Origin: Trichuris trichiura | Lineage: Eukaryota; Nematoda; Enoplea; Trichinellida; Trichuridae | Reading direction: 5' to 3' | Assembly: GCA_037903355.1 (NCBI GenBank) | Contig: JBAJFE010000014.1 | Span: forward strand, 7,316,001 to 7,380,000 | DNA length: 64,000 nucleotides | Shown: piece by piece, positions 34,401 to 45,560 of the stretch | Layout: each line of letters begins with the position of its first letter | Position numbering within the stretch: the stretch's first letter is position 1 | The notes under the pieces: model-generated | The model's database searches: none | Seen by the model: the letters and a program-made list of their open reading frames with translations, nothing else | What the model was told of the DNA's origin: nothing | Position numbers and translations under genes: made by a program

Positions 34401-37400
34401 ACCGCTTATTAGTGCGTACATAGTACGTTTCTAATAAGAATGCATATTAGATTCGCGCAAGAATAAGTCAGTTTTTCTTGGCACTATAATTTCTCAGGTA
34501 GCGTGCCATCGAACCGACGTTTTGCGAAGGCGCTGATCAGCTAACTTTTGCTCCTATTTAGCAGCCATCAAATCGGTGCTCCTCTGGGATTGACTGGTTT
34601 GCGAATGTGGACATCGAGGCTGGAGACCTAATTCACGGGTTTCCACGGCATCCGAAAGTGCGCGGCGGTTCGTTGCTTCGTAACTGCCACGGGAACACAC
34701 TGGCGACGGACACTGGCACGCTACCTCACACCTTTCTTTGAATGGGACTCATACTGCCCACCTACTTACTGAATATTTAGTCTGCGGTAGCAGCAGCTCT
34801 GTGAATGACTGATAAAGAAGCATATAGCACCGCTGTTTCGTCTCCTTCTAGCAATGAGGAACAAGGTTCCAGCAACCTCGCTTTTTCAAACAAAGGGGCA
34901 GGGCAGTGTCATAAAAGTGGCCTAGTAGACCATGATAACTCCATCAGTAACATTATTCTTAATGATTAATTCGATTTGCACAGGCAAAAGTACTTGGAAC
35001 GGGTTTCATTCATGCATGCTGCGAATTGTATAATATTTAGTTCCGTTAGCGGCGGAGGGAGAAAGCGCGGACACAACAGTCCGACTATATTTAAAACCCT
35101 TTTCTATGGTTGAATCGTTTCTTCAGACAACGTTTAATGATATAAACAGTCTTTGCGAACCTTTCGGGTCTGTTCTGGACCCGTAATCGGCGGAATAGGT
35201 ATCGCTCGCCAGGTCGGTCCTGTTGGTTGCAAACCATTCCATCCGACCAACTTTGGCAGCGATCACAGCTGCCAGCTCTATCTTGAGCCGTCGAGCCTTG
35301 GTTCCACCTTGTCAGTCAGACGGTGAAGCGGTCGCCCAGCCGACATATCGCGACAACGAGCAAACTAACAAACTGAGCATACCTGTCTTGAACTGGACGG
35401 AACTGTATGTTCTTACTGTAATGTCCCAGTCGATTTTTTGTCAAATCAAATCGCGTTCACTTCTTTTACTAAGGCTAGCGGTGTGCCGTACAGTAATAAT
35501 CTTATGTTGCTGAGCTGAAACTTAGTAAGTCACTCCTCAGGGTAAACAATCGATAGTTAATGCGCTGCCCATGTTCTTTGGATATTGCGTTTTGTGCGTC
35601 CCCATTTCAGCATGTTTAAAAATAACTATTGCTTGGTAATAAATGAGATGACAAACTTTTATTCGGTCTGTGAAGCTGGCTTTCCCTTGATAATGCAGTT
35701 GGCAGGGAAGATGTTTTCGTTAGAAGGTTTCAATAAAGATTCTACAACTAGTCAAGTAGTAAGAAGATATTAACGCTTGAAAATGAGATACAGACAAACT
35801 AGATTAAGAGAATATCCATGAGCAGAACTGCATGGAAGCTGGAAAGTTTACTAATGACGATTAGATCGAATTGGAGATAAAGGCCAAAAAAGCGAAGACA
35901 AGAAAAGTTGCAGCTTAGGTAACAAAAAAGTTAACAGCAAAAACTGGATGAGGAACTTGCTGCGGTGAGCAGTGGCGTGTGGATACCAAAGAGGTGGATG
36001 TCAATTGCAAGAGATTTGTAAAAGTCAATAGACAGATTCAAGGTGATCTCACTTGCTACGGCAAATGTACGACAGAATGAAGGAAAGCTTCCGAACAAAA
36101 CTTTACCATTGTGTAAAACCATTCCACTCTGGGCAAGGCTGCGTTGCTGGTGCTTTAACGTTCAACGTTTCATCATAGCTGTTTCACCGTCACCGTTCTC
36201 CCTAGGCCAACTGAAATCGATTTGCTACCACGCACCTACGTTTTACCTTCGCCTGTGCCTATGTCTACACCTAAGACTGTATTAAACCAACATGAAGACA
36301 GCTAACGGTTAAGATAAAATCTGCGTGGTCTGGTTCGGCATTAAGCGTGTTGATCACTTTTCTCGTCTTATGATGTAGCGCTCAGAACGATGTAGCATTG
36401 TAAGTCAGGTACCCTCTGAATGTATATGCTGGTACTTTTCTCTGAGATTCCTTTCCTATTCTTATGCTTCATATATTTCAGCAGCAAAGAAAATCTGTTT
36501 TTGAACGTCAAACTCTTGAGCGTTTGGAAATTCGTCTGTTCAGACAGTTCCTTACTCAGAGGCTGCTTGAGCGGGTTTTCGCTTTAATGCTAATAAAACC
36601 TATCGGCTCTTGAATGTTTTAAGAATGTTAACATTATTGATTTCTGAAGAATTAATGCCATCTTTGAGCGACATAAAAGTATTAATGCATCGTAACCTAC
36701 GGTTCCGTACTACAGCAGTCTTGTTTAAAGCCATGCCCATGCCGGACGATTTTAGAAGGAGCTGTTTATTTGCATGGGTATTAAAAGCGAAAGCTTCCGA
36801 GGCTCTTCTAATCTTACCTCAAGCAAGTTAGTTTATGGTTTTTAAACAGACTTCTGCGGCATAATTTTGATTTTTTATTGTGATCTTGTTGTTCAAGTGG
36901 TAATCAATCGCTAATTAGTAAGGTTGAATTCGAGTAATAAAAACTCACCAGTATTCGAGAATTACGGCAAAAAGTTAAAAACGAGAGAAAACACTGGCTG
37001 AGCTTTTTGTTTTCCGCGCTCTCCCTACGCAAGTATAATTCCAAAAATTAGATTATCTCTACAGCTGTGTTTGCAGAAGTTTCTGGAACCCATCTTGTTC
37101 CCTCTTCCTTGATGTAACAGAAAGCTATAAGCAAAGGATCGTCAGATGAGTTGACAAGCTGGGAACAGAACTTAGAGTTGTGCAGTTTGAGAAATGAATA
37201 TCGCGCTGTGTTCCTGTCTGATCGGTTGGGTATTTTTTATTTTTGCCTGCATCGTTTGTTTCGCAGCGTTACACGAAACTGTGAGTGGAATAACAGAAAT
37301 ACAATCGTTACAGAAGCTACAGTTTTAATTCTGTATGTATAGGTAGCTGTCGGGCGAACGAGGCATAATTTTCCACCCACCGTTAAGTATGTCATTTTCT

Positions 37401-38801
37401 GAGCACTGATACGTATGACGCATGTTCAAAAGCAATACTTGCGAAAATTTTAAGACAAGTTTTTTTGCAGCCATGATTGACGGCTAAAAAACAATTTGTT
37501 TATGTAAAGCGATAAATCTCTAGTAACAAGCTCCGGCATTGCAGATTTTTAAAAGTGAGTTTTAAGGAAGTTGCTTAAATTCATTTTCATAGTTGCGAAC
37601 CGTTTTTTAATAATCGGAAAATTTTCGTCAATTTTTTAGTTTCGGATTTCGTCGGTCTTTATGCGTAATTTCCCAAGCGCACACTTTGGTTGCGAATTAT
37701 CTTTCAATTTTTGTGCATGTGGGTTATGCTTATATGATCCATGAGATATTGTTTGCACACAATATACTGACACGCTGCGCATTTTCATTATACTACGCGG
37801 AGTAGTTTGCAGATCTTGTTTCGATATTTATGTTTTCCATTTCTTTTGTAGTGCCACAGACAACCTGTGAGTTGCCTCAGCCTTTATTGAGCATTTTACT
37901 GACATCTATTCAGCAAATGCAAAGTCGACTGGACGGTCGCTTTGATATGTTGGAAAGGCGTTTGTTGAACATTGAACGTGTGCTAAGTAGCATTCAGAAA
38001 CAGCAAGCAATAGTGGTTAAGAAGCGTAAGCGCTGTTCATCTCCAGTTTCTTTTGTGGAGCCAAAACAATTCATTGCGTCCCCTGGTTCGTTCAATGGAA
38101 ACGTTTCTAACAGTCTATCCTGCCTTGGTCAGTCAGTTCACGGTGGCATGCCTTCGTCTGCAGCGCAAAGCGAAGGGATGGTTGTTTCTTCTTGTTCAAG
38201 TAAAACGCTCTCAGAATTCATGAAGAGTGCCCAAATGAACTCAATTCCTCCGTTGCAAGGACAGTGTGTTGTGTCTGACGGTGGATTCGTCCTGTCAAAT
38301 GTTATTGATGATCAGGGTGACTGTTATTCTTTCAAGTTTCCTTCTTCCCTCGTTGAGAAGATGCTAAAGGATAACCCTCCTGAGCCGACGGGTTGGTCTG
38401 CCAGTAAAGCACTGGTAACGTTGCTCGACTATATTTATCATCCTTTGGAGTTGGCTATGCGACGATTGCCTGCCTTGCCAGCTTCCAGTTCGCTGTCGTC
38501 TAATTTGCAGGGACGCCAGAAATCGGAGTTATTCGTTGGTACTCAATATGAAGATGGCATCGAATTTTCTCCCGACCGACTACTGCCGTGCTGCAAATTG
38601 ATAGAACATTATTATCAGGGTTGGAGGTACAAGGCATTTGAACGCAATCATGCGTTTAGAGAAATAGTTCATAAGAAATGTCGCACAAGGAGGCGGGACC
38701 TCAAGCAATATTTGCAACAGTGCGGAAAAACGAAGGAACAAGTTTTAGACTTAATTATCAAGGGCGTCGATCTTCCTCCTCGCGACTTTTTAATAAAATG
38801 A
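31445..38801 (+). CDS. BANP-like: BEN-domain protein, BANP/SMAR1-like, 2 exons, 392 aa
   Basis: CDS exons 31445-31673 and 37852-38801 join across GT-AG ends in matching phase (G plus TG makes Val77); the total is 1179 nt including stop. In order: a Ser-rich N-terminus; a coiled coil at about 85-130 (MQSRLDGRFDMLERRLLNIE); a basic nuclear-localisation-type KKRKR at 133-137; a Ser-rich linker; and a C-terminal BEN domain at about 255-370 (ALVTLLDYIYHPLELA, then HKKCRTRRRDLKQYL). Coiled coil followed by BEN with 'TLLDY' and 'KCRT.RR' is the layout of BANP/SMAR1, a DNA-binding chromatin regulator. The BEN insert between the two motifs is longer than in BANP, so the orthology is tentative. The 6.2-kb intron holds a hAT MITE and a PLE fragment. 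An AATAAA lies at 39042-39047. Extra small exons upstream cannot be excluded. Confidence 0.8.
33690..34374. mobile_element. 700-bp hAT-type MITE (caggggtgggg family), copy B
   Basis: Ends caggggtgggcaacc and ...ccccacccctg, flanked by ctctaggg on both sides (33682-33689, 34375-34382). Inside is a (GC)n(AC)n microsatellite at about 34076-34105 where copy C has a shorter run. It lies in the intron of the BANP-like gene. Confidence 0.9.
34383..35157. other. intron sequence, nothing recognised
   Basis: Part of the BANP-like intron. No open frame, repeat or RNA gene seen. Confidence 0.4.
35158..35370 (-). mobile_element. Penelope-like pLTR fragment
   Basis: On the minus strand this resembles the pLTR copies at 62990-63250 and 63610-63860: 'agttggtcgg', 'ggttgcaa', 'aaggtgg', 'cgtctgactgac' occur in the same order. 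The hammerhead-like core is decayed (gattacgggtcc...gacccgaaagg). Solo fragment without coding sequence. Confidence 0.65.
35371..37851. other. intron sequence, nothing recognised
   Basis: Remaining 2.5 kb of the BANP-like intron. Short frames (for example 36610-36831) have no recognisable content and lack phase-compatible splice partners that I could verify. Confidence 0.35.
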
Positions 38802-39041
38802 GCAATGCATTGTCCGGCAGAATTTTCTGAGACTCGCTCCTACCCATTTTCGGGATGGGTTACCGCTGTTTTTTCGTTTTAATCCGTGATTCTGTATTGT
38901 TACCATTCTCCTGGCGCCTTTGTTTACTATCCGTGCTTGTTGAAAAGTACTCACAAGGATGGTCTACTACTGGTGAACACGATAGAAACCAGTGCAAAGC
39001 ATGGAATGTGTAATACCCTTTCTGAACTTGTACGATTTGTG

Positions 39042-39047
39042 AATAAA
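39042..39047 (+). terminator. candidate poly(A) signal of BANP-like gene
   Basis: AATAAA about 240 bp after the stop codon at 38801 and before the first transposon at 39459. Confidence 0.5.
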
Positions 39048-39957
39048 CGATTCGACGGATACTAGGAACTGTTTCCAGCATTGCGAAAAATGGTGACGGA
39101 CAGGCGGTTGACTTAAATGGTCTGTTAAACGCATGCTAAGAGCTCTCTGAACATAACTTGTCCCATCAACAGATGGATACGTGACCTCGTAATGCTTGAA
39201 TAATCTGACGTAAACAGGCGGCTCACTGTTCTTGTCAACACCTTCCATGTTTTTGTCCCCTTTGTCGATCCTTGCTTAGCGAGGGCAATCCGCCCGTTGC
39301 TCGACGGGTTGTCTGCTGCAGCATATCAGTTGGTATCTTTTTAAAATTTGCGCTAGTTTTACAAGTTGTGTGCAGTAACGACTTTAAGTGGTTAGCTGGC
39401 TCGTTTGCGGCAAGCCATGATACACTGCACTTTATCGTTCCTGTATACATAGCAAATACAGTGAAACCTCCAAAGTTGACTGAAATTCGACCAGTTGATT
39501 GGTCCGCACTCAAATAAGCGCAATACGTCTATACGTTGACCACCCCCGTTAAGTGAGAAGTTGACCGCTTTAGTTTGCTCTACGTCAGTCGCGAGGAGCT
39601 GTTAACCGTTGGTGCCTGAATATGCTGTCTATTACTCAATATAGCGAAGTTTTTCATAACCGTGCATTGGAGACTCGTGAAGAGAGAAACGGTTCCGTCG
39701 CTTTGATGGTGCTTTTATGCTTGCCCACGCAGCTTGCGCGTTTTCTCGTTTACACGACCTCGCACCTAGGCGTCGACAGCAATCTCCCATGGCGTGAAAT
39801 ATGACGAATCGAGCCTACTTGTATTCGTTCGCGTCTAACTCAATTCTATTCATTCACTTTGCTATACCGGTGCGGGAGGTGACCTTAGCGTATCTTGACG
39901 AGTAAAGGTATTCCGGCTTACACAGTAATAGCTACCGAGCGAGTCGCGGTTTGCACT

Positions 39958-40874
39958 ATGGCTGAACGGAAAGAATCCAGAGAGTTGGCACTGAAGGAGA
40001 AGGTGCATCTTATTCGCTTTCTCGAAGCCAACAATCAAAGGAAGACAGCGGAGCGGTTCCATGCCAGCAAGACTACCGTTAGCAACATCCAGAGAAGTAA
40101 ACGTGAGTACTTGGAAAGATATGATAAGGAAAGCGGAGACGCGCGGCGAAAAAGGAGGAGAACCTCTCTCGACTAGGTCAGTGTAGCAACGCTAAACTGG
40201 TTTAAGCAAATGAGAGCAACTAATGGAGGGATCTCTGGCCCAATGATCCAGGAAGTTGCTAGAAGGTTCGCCCTGGAATTAGGGTTTACAGGTTTCCAAG
40301 CATCAAGTAGTTTGCTCGAGAAGTTCAAGCTCCGTCACAAGATCTCCCAGAAAATCTTTTGCGGCGAATCTAACGAAGTTCCCGTCGAGATCTTGGAAAA
40401 CTTCATCACGAAGATTGTTATTTCGCCAGTGGCTTCAAGGAGGAAGACATTTTTAATGCTGGTGAATGCGACTTGTTCTTCAAGGCTATGCCTGATAGAA
40501 GCCTTGTACTTAAAAGGCGAAAAATCCAAAATTTGGAAGCTCTCCAAAGAACGTTCCACTGTGCGTGTTTGCGTTAGCGCAACTACGGAGAAGTTAAAGC
40601 CATTGGTCATCAGTAAACCAGCGAAACCTTACGCATTTAAGAACTTCGGGCCTAACGATTTCCCTGTCAGTTGGAGATAAATAAATGTGCCTGGATGACA
40701 GCGGCCATATTCGAGGAGTGGATAAGAAGTGTCGACCGACAGATTAAGCGAGTGAAACGTTCCATCTTAAGAGTAGTAGACAACTGCCTGAGCAATCCCC
40801 GCGTGAGGCACCTCACAAACATCACGTTGAATTTCCTTCTTCCAAGCACTTCCCTAAAAACTCAGCCTCTAGAT
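39958..40874 (+). pseudogene. Tigger transposase, N-terminal and most of DDE, broken
   Basis: It starts MAERKESRELALKEKV at 39958. The CENP-B-type HTH (LIRFLEANNQRKTAERFHAS) runs to an internal stop near 40175. The second HTH (VARRFALELGFTGFQASSSL, then LEKFKLRHKISQ) is at 40210-40400. The DDE region follows, with frameshifts around 40460 and 40680. Readable are DLFFKAMPDRSLVLK in an alternate frame, KPLVISKPAKPYAFKN, and the catalytic DNC-like VVDNCLSNP. The frame stops in TQPLD, where the hAT pair is inserted. Intact homologues nick and paste TA-flanked Tigger DNA. The frameshifts make this copy inactive, independent of the insertions. Confidence 0.85.
40867..40874. repeat. target-site copy 1 of ctctagat
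   Basis: The first of three copies of ctctagat (40867, 44052, 44523), which separate Tigger, the ZBED hAT and the 463-bp MITE from each other. Confidence 0.9.
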
Positions 40875-43800
40875 CATAGGTTCTCAAACTTTTTGCTCCA
40901 TCGCCCCCCTGTGAACGTTCCTGACCGCTACTGCCCCCAATTCTGATTGGTCAATTTTGAGCGCGCTGATTGGCTGGAAGGTTGGACGTGGCATAGTCGG
41001 GAGGTTAGTAGGTTCTCAAACATTTCCCTCCGTCGCTCCCGATGGGAAAATTTTTCCAAAACCGCTACTCGTGAGAACATTTTGCACAAAAGACTTCAAC
41101 TCCTGGTCACCTGAAAGGCGTACTGTACCACTCCTGCTTTTCCACCAACCACTTTACGATGTGAAAATTTCTGCTTGCCTTTCACATCTCTTGTCACATT
41201 TTTCAGGACATGGAGTCACATATGCAAGAAGCATTCATTAGCGTTTCCTGAAAAAAACAATCAGTGTGCGTCTGTTTGTTTTCTTATGTACACCAAAAAG
41301 AATTGTAGTGAGAAGGAACCAGATTGAAGTGAAAGCGCTTAAGCGAGAAAATACAAAAGAAACTATAACGCAAGTTTGCGACTGCACATGAACGGACACT
41401 ACTCAATGTGATGGGTATGCTTAATGCAGTACGAGCAAGTTGTCTACGTTTGGCTGCATCTTTATCCTCATCGGTCTAAGGTCGCCTCGGTTCACTATGT
41501 CCAGCCGACTTCTCTCTTGCTACTTAGAAGCCTCGTAACTGCGCTAAATCCGCAATCTGCTAAATAAGACAATGGAAACGCAATAAGGATGTTTTCTACA
41601 GCAGCCCATAACAGCGGAAACAGCTTTCTTATTTCGCTCTGTAACCAAAACTGCTGATATTCACTTTTCAATTTCACTTTCAGCTCTTCATTGCTTTGCA
41701 GTTCAGTCAGTTTTCCCTGCAATTCCATCTCCGCTTCACCGACGTTGGACATAGGGTCTATTGCCCGCTATGGAATTTCCAAGTTAAGGATATCGCTGAA
41801 CCGTTCCGTGAAGTCAGCGTGCAGCATTTCCAAGTGTTGTCAGTACACTTCAACTTCTTGTTCAGCGATGTCCTCTTCCTCCTCCAGTGCAGCTAGAAGG
41901 GGAAACTGATAGAACTCACCGGCCCGTACGTTTCGTTTGAAAATTGGCAATTTCGCGACGAAAGCAGATATAACTCCTTTAGTTTTAATCAAGTTTAAGT
42001 CACTGCCTTGGAGCTGCAAGTTCATTGCATTGAATTTGTAGTATATGTCTGCCAGATACGCGATGTGCTTGTTTTTCTTTAAATTTTCTCGTAGAGAAGG
42101 GTTCACACACCACAAAAGTTCTAGAACTGTGTCAAAGAGGCTGTAAAAGCGAGTTAAACAAGCACTCTTTCACAACCAGCGAACTTCATTGTGAAACAAC
42201 AGGCGATTGAAGTCTTCATCATTCTGTTCACCAAGCTGTCTGAATAATCCCTCATTCAGCGATTTACTTTTGATGGTATCAACCGCTGTAAGAGTGATCA
42301 GTTTAATCGTTCGCTCAGGCGTCTTGTGGCTAAATGCTGTCGGTGAAGGACGCAATGAACCGCCAAAAGGCCAGGAACGAGCTGCTTCAAATGTGCAAGA
42401 AAGCCGCGGTAGCAGCCCACCATCGACGGTGCTCCATCGCTTGCCACAGCAACTATGTTCGCCATAGGCATGTTTTTATCCTTGAAACATTTTTCTACAG
42501 CAAGGAAATAGGGCTTCTTGTTTGGTATCTGTCTGCAACTGTGTGGCAAACAGCAGTTCCTGTACCAGGGCTTCATCCATTACGAATGTGACATAACCTA
42601 TTAATAATGCTTCATTGTTAGGTAAGATCGATTCATCAAGCTGCAAAGAAAAATGCGTTGCTCTCAAGAAGTCGCATAGAGTGCATTCTACGTCGTTGCT
42701 CATTTCGTCAATCCTTCTTTGCACTGTGTCATTACTCAGAGGTATCCTTCCGATTATTTTAGTTGGTGACATGTGCAGTACAGTCTGGATAACTTCGCTA
42801 ATCACGGGAAGCAACAGTGTTTCCCCAATGTTATGTGGCTTTCCAAATTTTGCAATCAGTAATGAAGTGGTATAAGACGCACGCAGGCCATCTTTATCTT
42901 TTTCTGGTGCCGGTGGCAACATACGCGGCAATATGTTCCTTGTACAAAATTTCTGGCGAAGCGACTGAAAGTAGCTGATGTTCTTGTCACGCATGTCTGG
43001 ATGTACTCTATTAATGTGGTCGTGTAGCCTCGACGGCTTCACAGATTCGTTCGAAACCACTACCACAAATCAAACACAGAGATAGCCATTTATTCGCAGG
43101 TGATTGTGTAAAACCATACTTCAAATAGTCTGAGCTGTACTGCCTGCGTTTCTTTCATACTTCCGTCATTGAAAGAAGGCCACGAAATGATGGTTCTTGT
43201 CGTTGCTGTATTAGAGGGCTGAGAAGTTGCGGCAACGATTCCGTTTATTTGCAGTAAACGGCAAGAACAAGAAACAAATATGTATGTATATTCACGAGTA
43301 TGTCTTGTACAAAGGTAAAATACCGTAAAATGTTGGCGGAACACGGCACACGGAACAGAAACAAAAATCCTCCGATGACGAAACAGGAACACGGAAGAAC
43401 CCAAGCGGGAAGACTCACAGAAAGACTCTGCGCCCAGAAAGTATTAGCTTAAACACAAGGATGAACGAGTAAGGTGACCACCAGGGTGCGAAAGGAATTT
43501 AGCTGACAGGTTGTCGCACCAGATTTTGTTAAACTCGTCTCCGCCAGAATTGGAGGAGGCACTTTCAGAGGAAGTCAAGTGAGGATTAAGAGCGCAATGG
43601 AACAAAGGAACAGTGGACGTGAAGGAATGAAACAGCTGTGCATGGATTGCTGGCACGCGAAACACAATGGGCATACACGTGATGTGTAAGCTTAGGCTAG
43701 GGCAGAATAGGATGAACTGTAAGCAATCCCCACTTGACCTTCTTTGAACTTACTGTCTCCATTTTTGGCGGAGTCGAGCCATGAAAAACACCATTGTTTA

Positions 43801-44051
43801 ATTGCGCCTTCCATCCCCACTTGACCTCCTTTAAAGTCCCCGCCTCTACTTCTGGCGAGAATGAGTTAAGAAAGGCCCTTCTTACGCCGGTTTTTCTGAC
43901 AGCCTTTTTGCGCTAGAGACAATTCTGCCAGAATTCCTCTTATGCGATTCTCAACGCCCCCGCATGGGTTTCCCATCGCCCCCCTGTGCTCTCTCATAGG
44001 CAATGAGCAAGGCCCCCCAGGGGGCGATATCGCCCACTTTGAGAACCTAGG
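40875..44051 (-). mobile_element. ZBED-type hAT element, copy 2, complete termini
   Basis: Ends cataggttctcaaac and ...tttgagaacctagg are inverted repeats, flanked by ctctagat on both sides (40867-40874, 44052-44059). The element is 3177 bp, with the transposase on the minus strand (41495-43180). Subterminal GC-rich blocks 'gggggcgat' and 'gatatcgcccac' are shared with copy 3 at 57380. It is inserted into the Tigger transposase. Confidence 0.92.
41495..43180 (-). pseudogene. ZBED5-like hAT transposase, copy 2
   Basis: Minus-strand frames give a near-complete transposase. The BED zinc finger is at 42990-43160 (YLKYGFTQSPANKW, CLICGSGFER, LHDHINRVHPD). The central part is at 42476-42990 (SLLIAKFGKPHNIGETLLLP, then FSLQLDESILPNNE). 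The core continues at 42298-42576 (VASDGAPSMVGCYRGFLAHL, then HCVLHRQHLATRRL). The C-terminal part at 41495-42115 ends in LADCGFSAVTRLLSSKR. A stop just after the predicted start, a frameshift near 42480 and others near 42300 and 41840 inactivate it. It is very similar to copy 3, so both moved relatively recently. Hosts often keep such genes as ZBED proteins, but these breaks argue against that here. Confidence 0.88.
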
Positions 44052-44059
44052 CTCTAGAT

Positions 44060-44522
44060 CAGTGTTTCTCCAGGTCACGGTTGTCAGGGACCCCCTGTGA
44101 ACGTTCCTGAACGTTTGGGCCCCCCAATTCTGATTAGTCAGTTTCGAGCACGCTGATTGGCTCGAAGAGAGGACGTAGGGTAGTTGGGACGTCATAATGT
44201 AAGTGCTGTACACAGTAATGTTGGCAATGCGTTTCCCACATAGTGTGTCGAATACTCTTACGCTCTCAAGTCTGAGTTGACTACCCCTCACCTTCTTCCT
44301 GGTCCTCGCTTCCAGCCAACCAGAATTGCAGGGAGCAATAGCATGCATCTTTCTCTTAGGCAGTAGGCACAATACCTGAACCGCAGGTCATACTTTTCCA
44401 TGCACTTCAACACGATGGCCAAGGGGGCATGTGCCTCCGCAGCTCAAAAGTGCCCCCGAGCCCCCCTCTCGGACTTCAAAAGGGCCCCCGGTGGGACACG
44501 TGCCTGAACGTGAGAATCACTG
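44060..44522. mobile_element. 460-bp hAT MITE abutting the ZBED hAT
   Basis: Starts cagtgtttctccaggtcacg and ends ...gtgagaatcactg, with the family's interior blocks ('aattctgattagtcagtttc', 'gattggctcgaa', 'cctatgcacttcaacacg'-like). It is flanked by ctctagat at 44052-44059 and 44523-44530. The left copy is at the same time the right target copy of the ZBED element. Confidence 0.9.
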
Positions 44523-45100
44523 CTCTAGATCAAGGAGTAATCATGACATTTAAAGCGAAATACAGGACAGCTTCTACAGTGGGTCATTAGCAAAGTAGAA
44601 GTCACCAGCTCATCTGTGGGAGCGACTTCGATTGCTGCGTCCGTTAATGCTTTGGACGCCGTATTTTGGATCAGCTTTTCCTAGAATAAGGTTCAACCGA
44701 AGGCAATAAGGAACTGCTTCAGGAAAGTTGGATTCTTCAAAGACCAAGAGAATGATGTCGAGCTCTGACCTGATAGTCTAACTCGCGAGGCAGAGATTGA
44801 AGGAGTAGATTTCGTTGCAATTAATGGTGAGATGGCCACTTCTACCGAACCTGACCGACAGGCAATCTTCCGATCTATACGAAGCAAAGCGGGAATGAGC
44901 GTAGAAGCAAGTAGTGCAGGAGGCGACGCGGAAGAGGAAAGTGACAATAAGACGGAAATGGTACAAAAGTTGAAGGGAGAGGACGTCTGGCGCATGTTAG
45001 CGCAACTGAGGTGTTTTGCTGCTGAGAAATGCTCAGAGATGCTGAGCGGGGCAGCTAGCCAGAGGCCGCCCTTACCGTTTGTATTTGTAGTAAGATGCAC
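44523..45100 (+). pseudogene. Tigger transposase C-terminal part after the hAT pair
   Basis: The frame that stops at TQPLD (40874) resumes here as DQGVIMTFKAKYRTA, the conserved Tigger motif after QP(M/L)DQG. It soon meets stops. A further frame at 44832-45100 has DVWRMLAQLRCFAAEKCSEM, like the helical tail. A single ctctagat joins the two halves without loss of a base. Confidence 0.75.
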
Positions 45101-45494
45101 CAGACTAGAATTGGCACTTTTTTCAGGAAGCCTTCTAGCCCTAAGACGTTACTTTTATGCACCTCGCCATTTAATAGACCTTTAATGGATGCCGTGCAAC
45201 AGAATAAAATGCGTACAGATACTAATCTATTCAGCTGAGCCCCTTACACCCACAGCCTCCCCATGTGGACCAGTTTTCTTCAGTCACTTGAGTGGTCAAC
45301 TTATGGAGGTTCAACTGTACTTCTAACAGGACTAATTACAAAGCAATCGTCTGTTGTAATATTCGCTCTTGTTTTGAAACACCCGCAATTATGATTCACC
45401 TTTGCATCGTCGTACTGAAAAAGCGTTGCCGCTGAAAAGCAAACTGAGGTACATCTTCATGTTTGGATTCTTTGTGTAGAGCTTGTCCCGTTGA

Positions 45495-45560
45495 AAAGTA
45501 CAGAACATTTCAATGGTAGGCCGTAGCTTTCGAGCCGCGCGTGTCCCGTCCGCAGGAGTA
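45495..45560 (-). mobile_element. Penelope-like hammerhead-bearing fragment
   Basis: On the minus strand: ctgcggacgggacac, a GC-rich hairpin, then ctcgaaagctacgg. This is the arrangement of the PLE cores elsewhere in the window, with one core base changed (CTGCGGA). Its extent is uncertain. Confidence 0.4.

Larger units (their letters stand above)
39459..45317 (+). mobile_element. Tigger element carrying two nested hAT insertions
   Basis: Left end cagtgaaacctccaaagttg after TA (39457-39458). Right end ...cttatggaggttcaactg before TA (45318-45319). Without the insertions at 40875-44522 and their extra target copies it is about 2.2 kb, a normal Tigger size. The transposase pieces at 39958-40874 and 44523-45100 read across the insertions. 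The MITE at 10719-11709 derives from this family. Confidence 0.9.
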
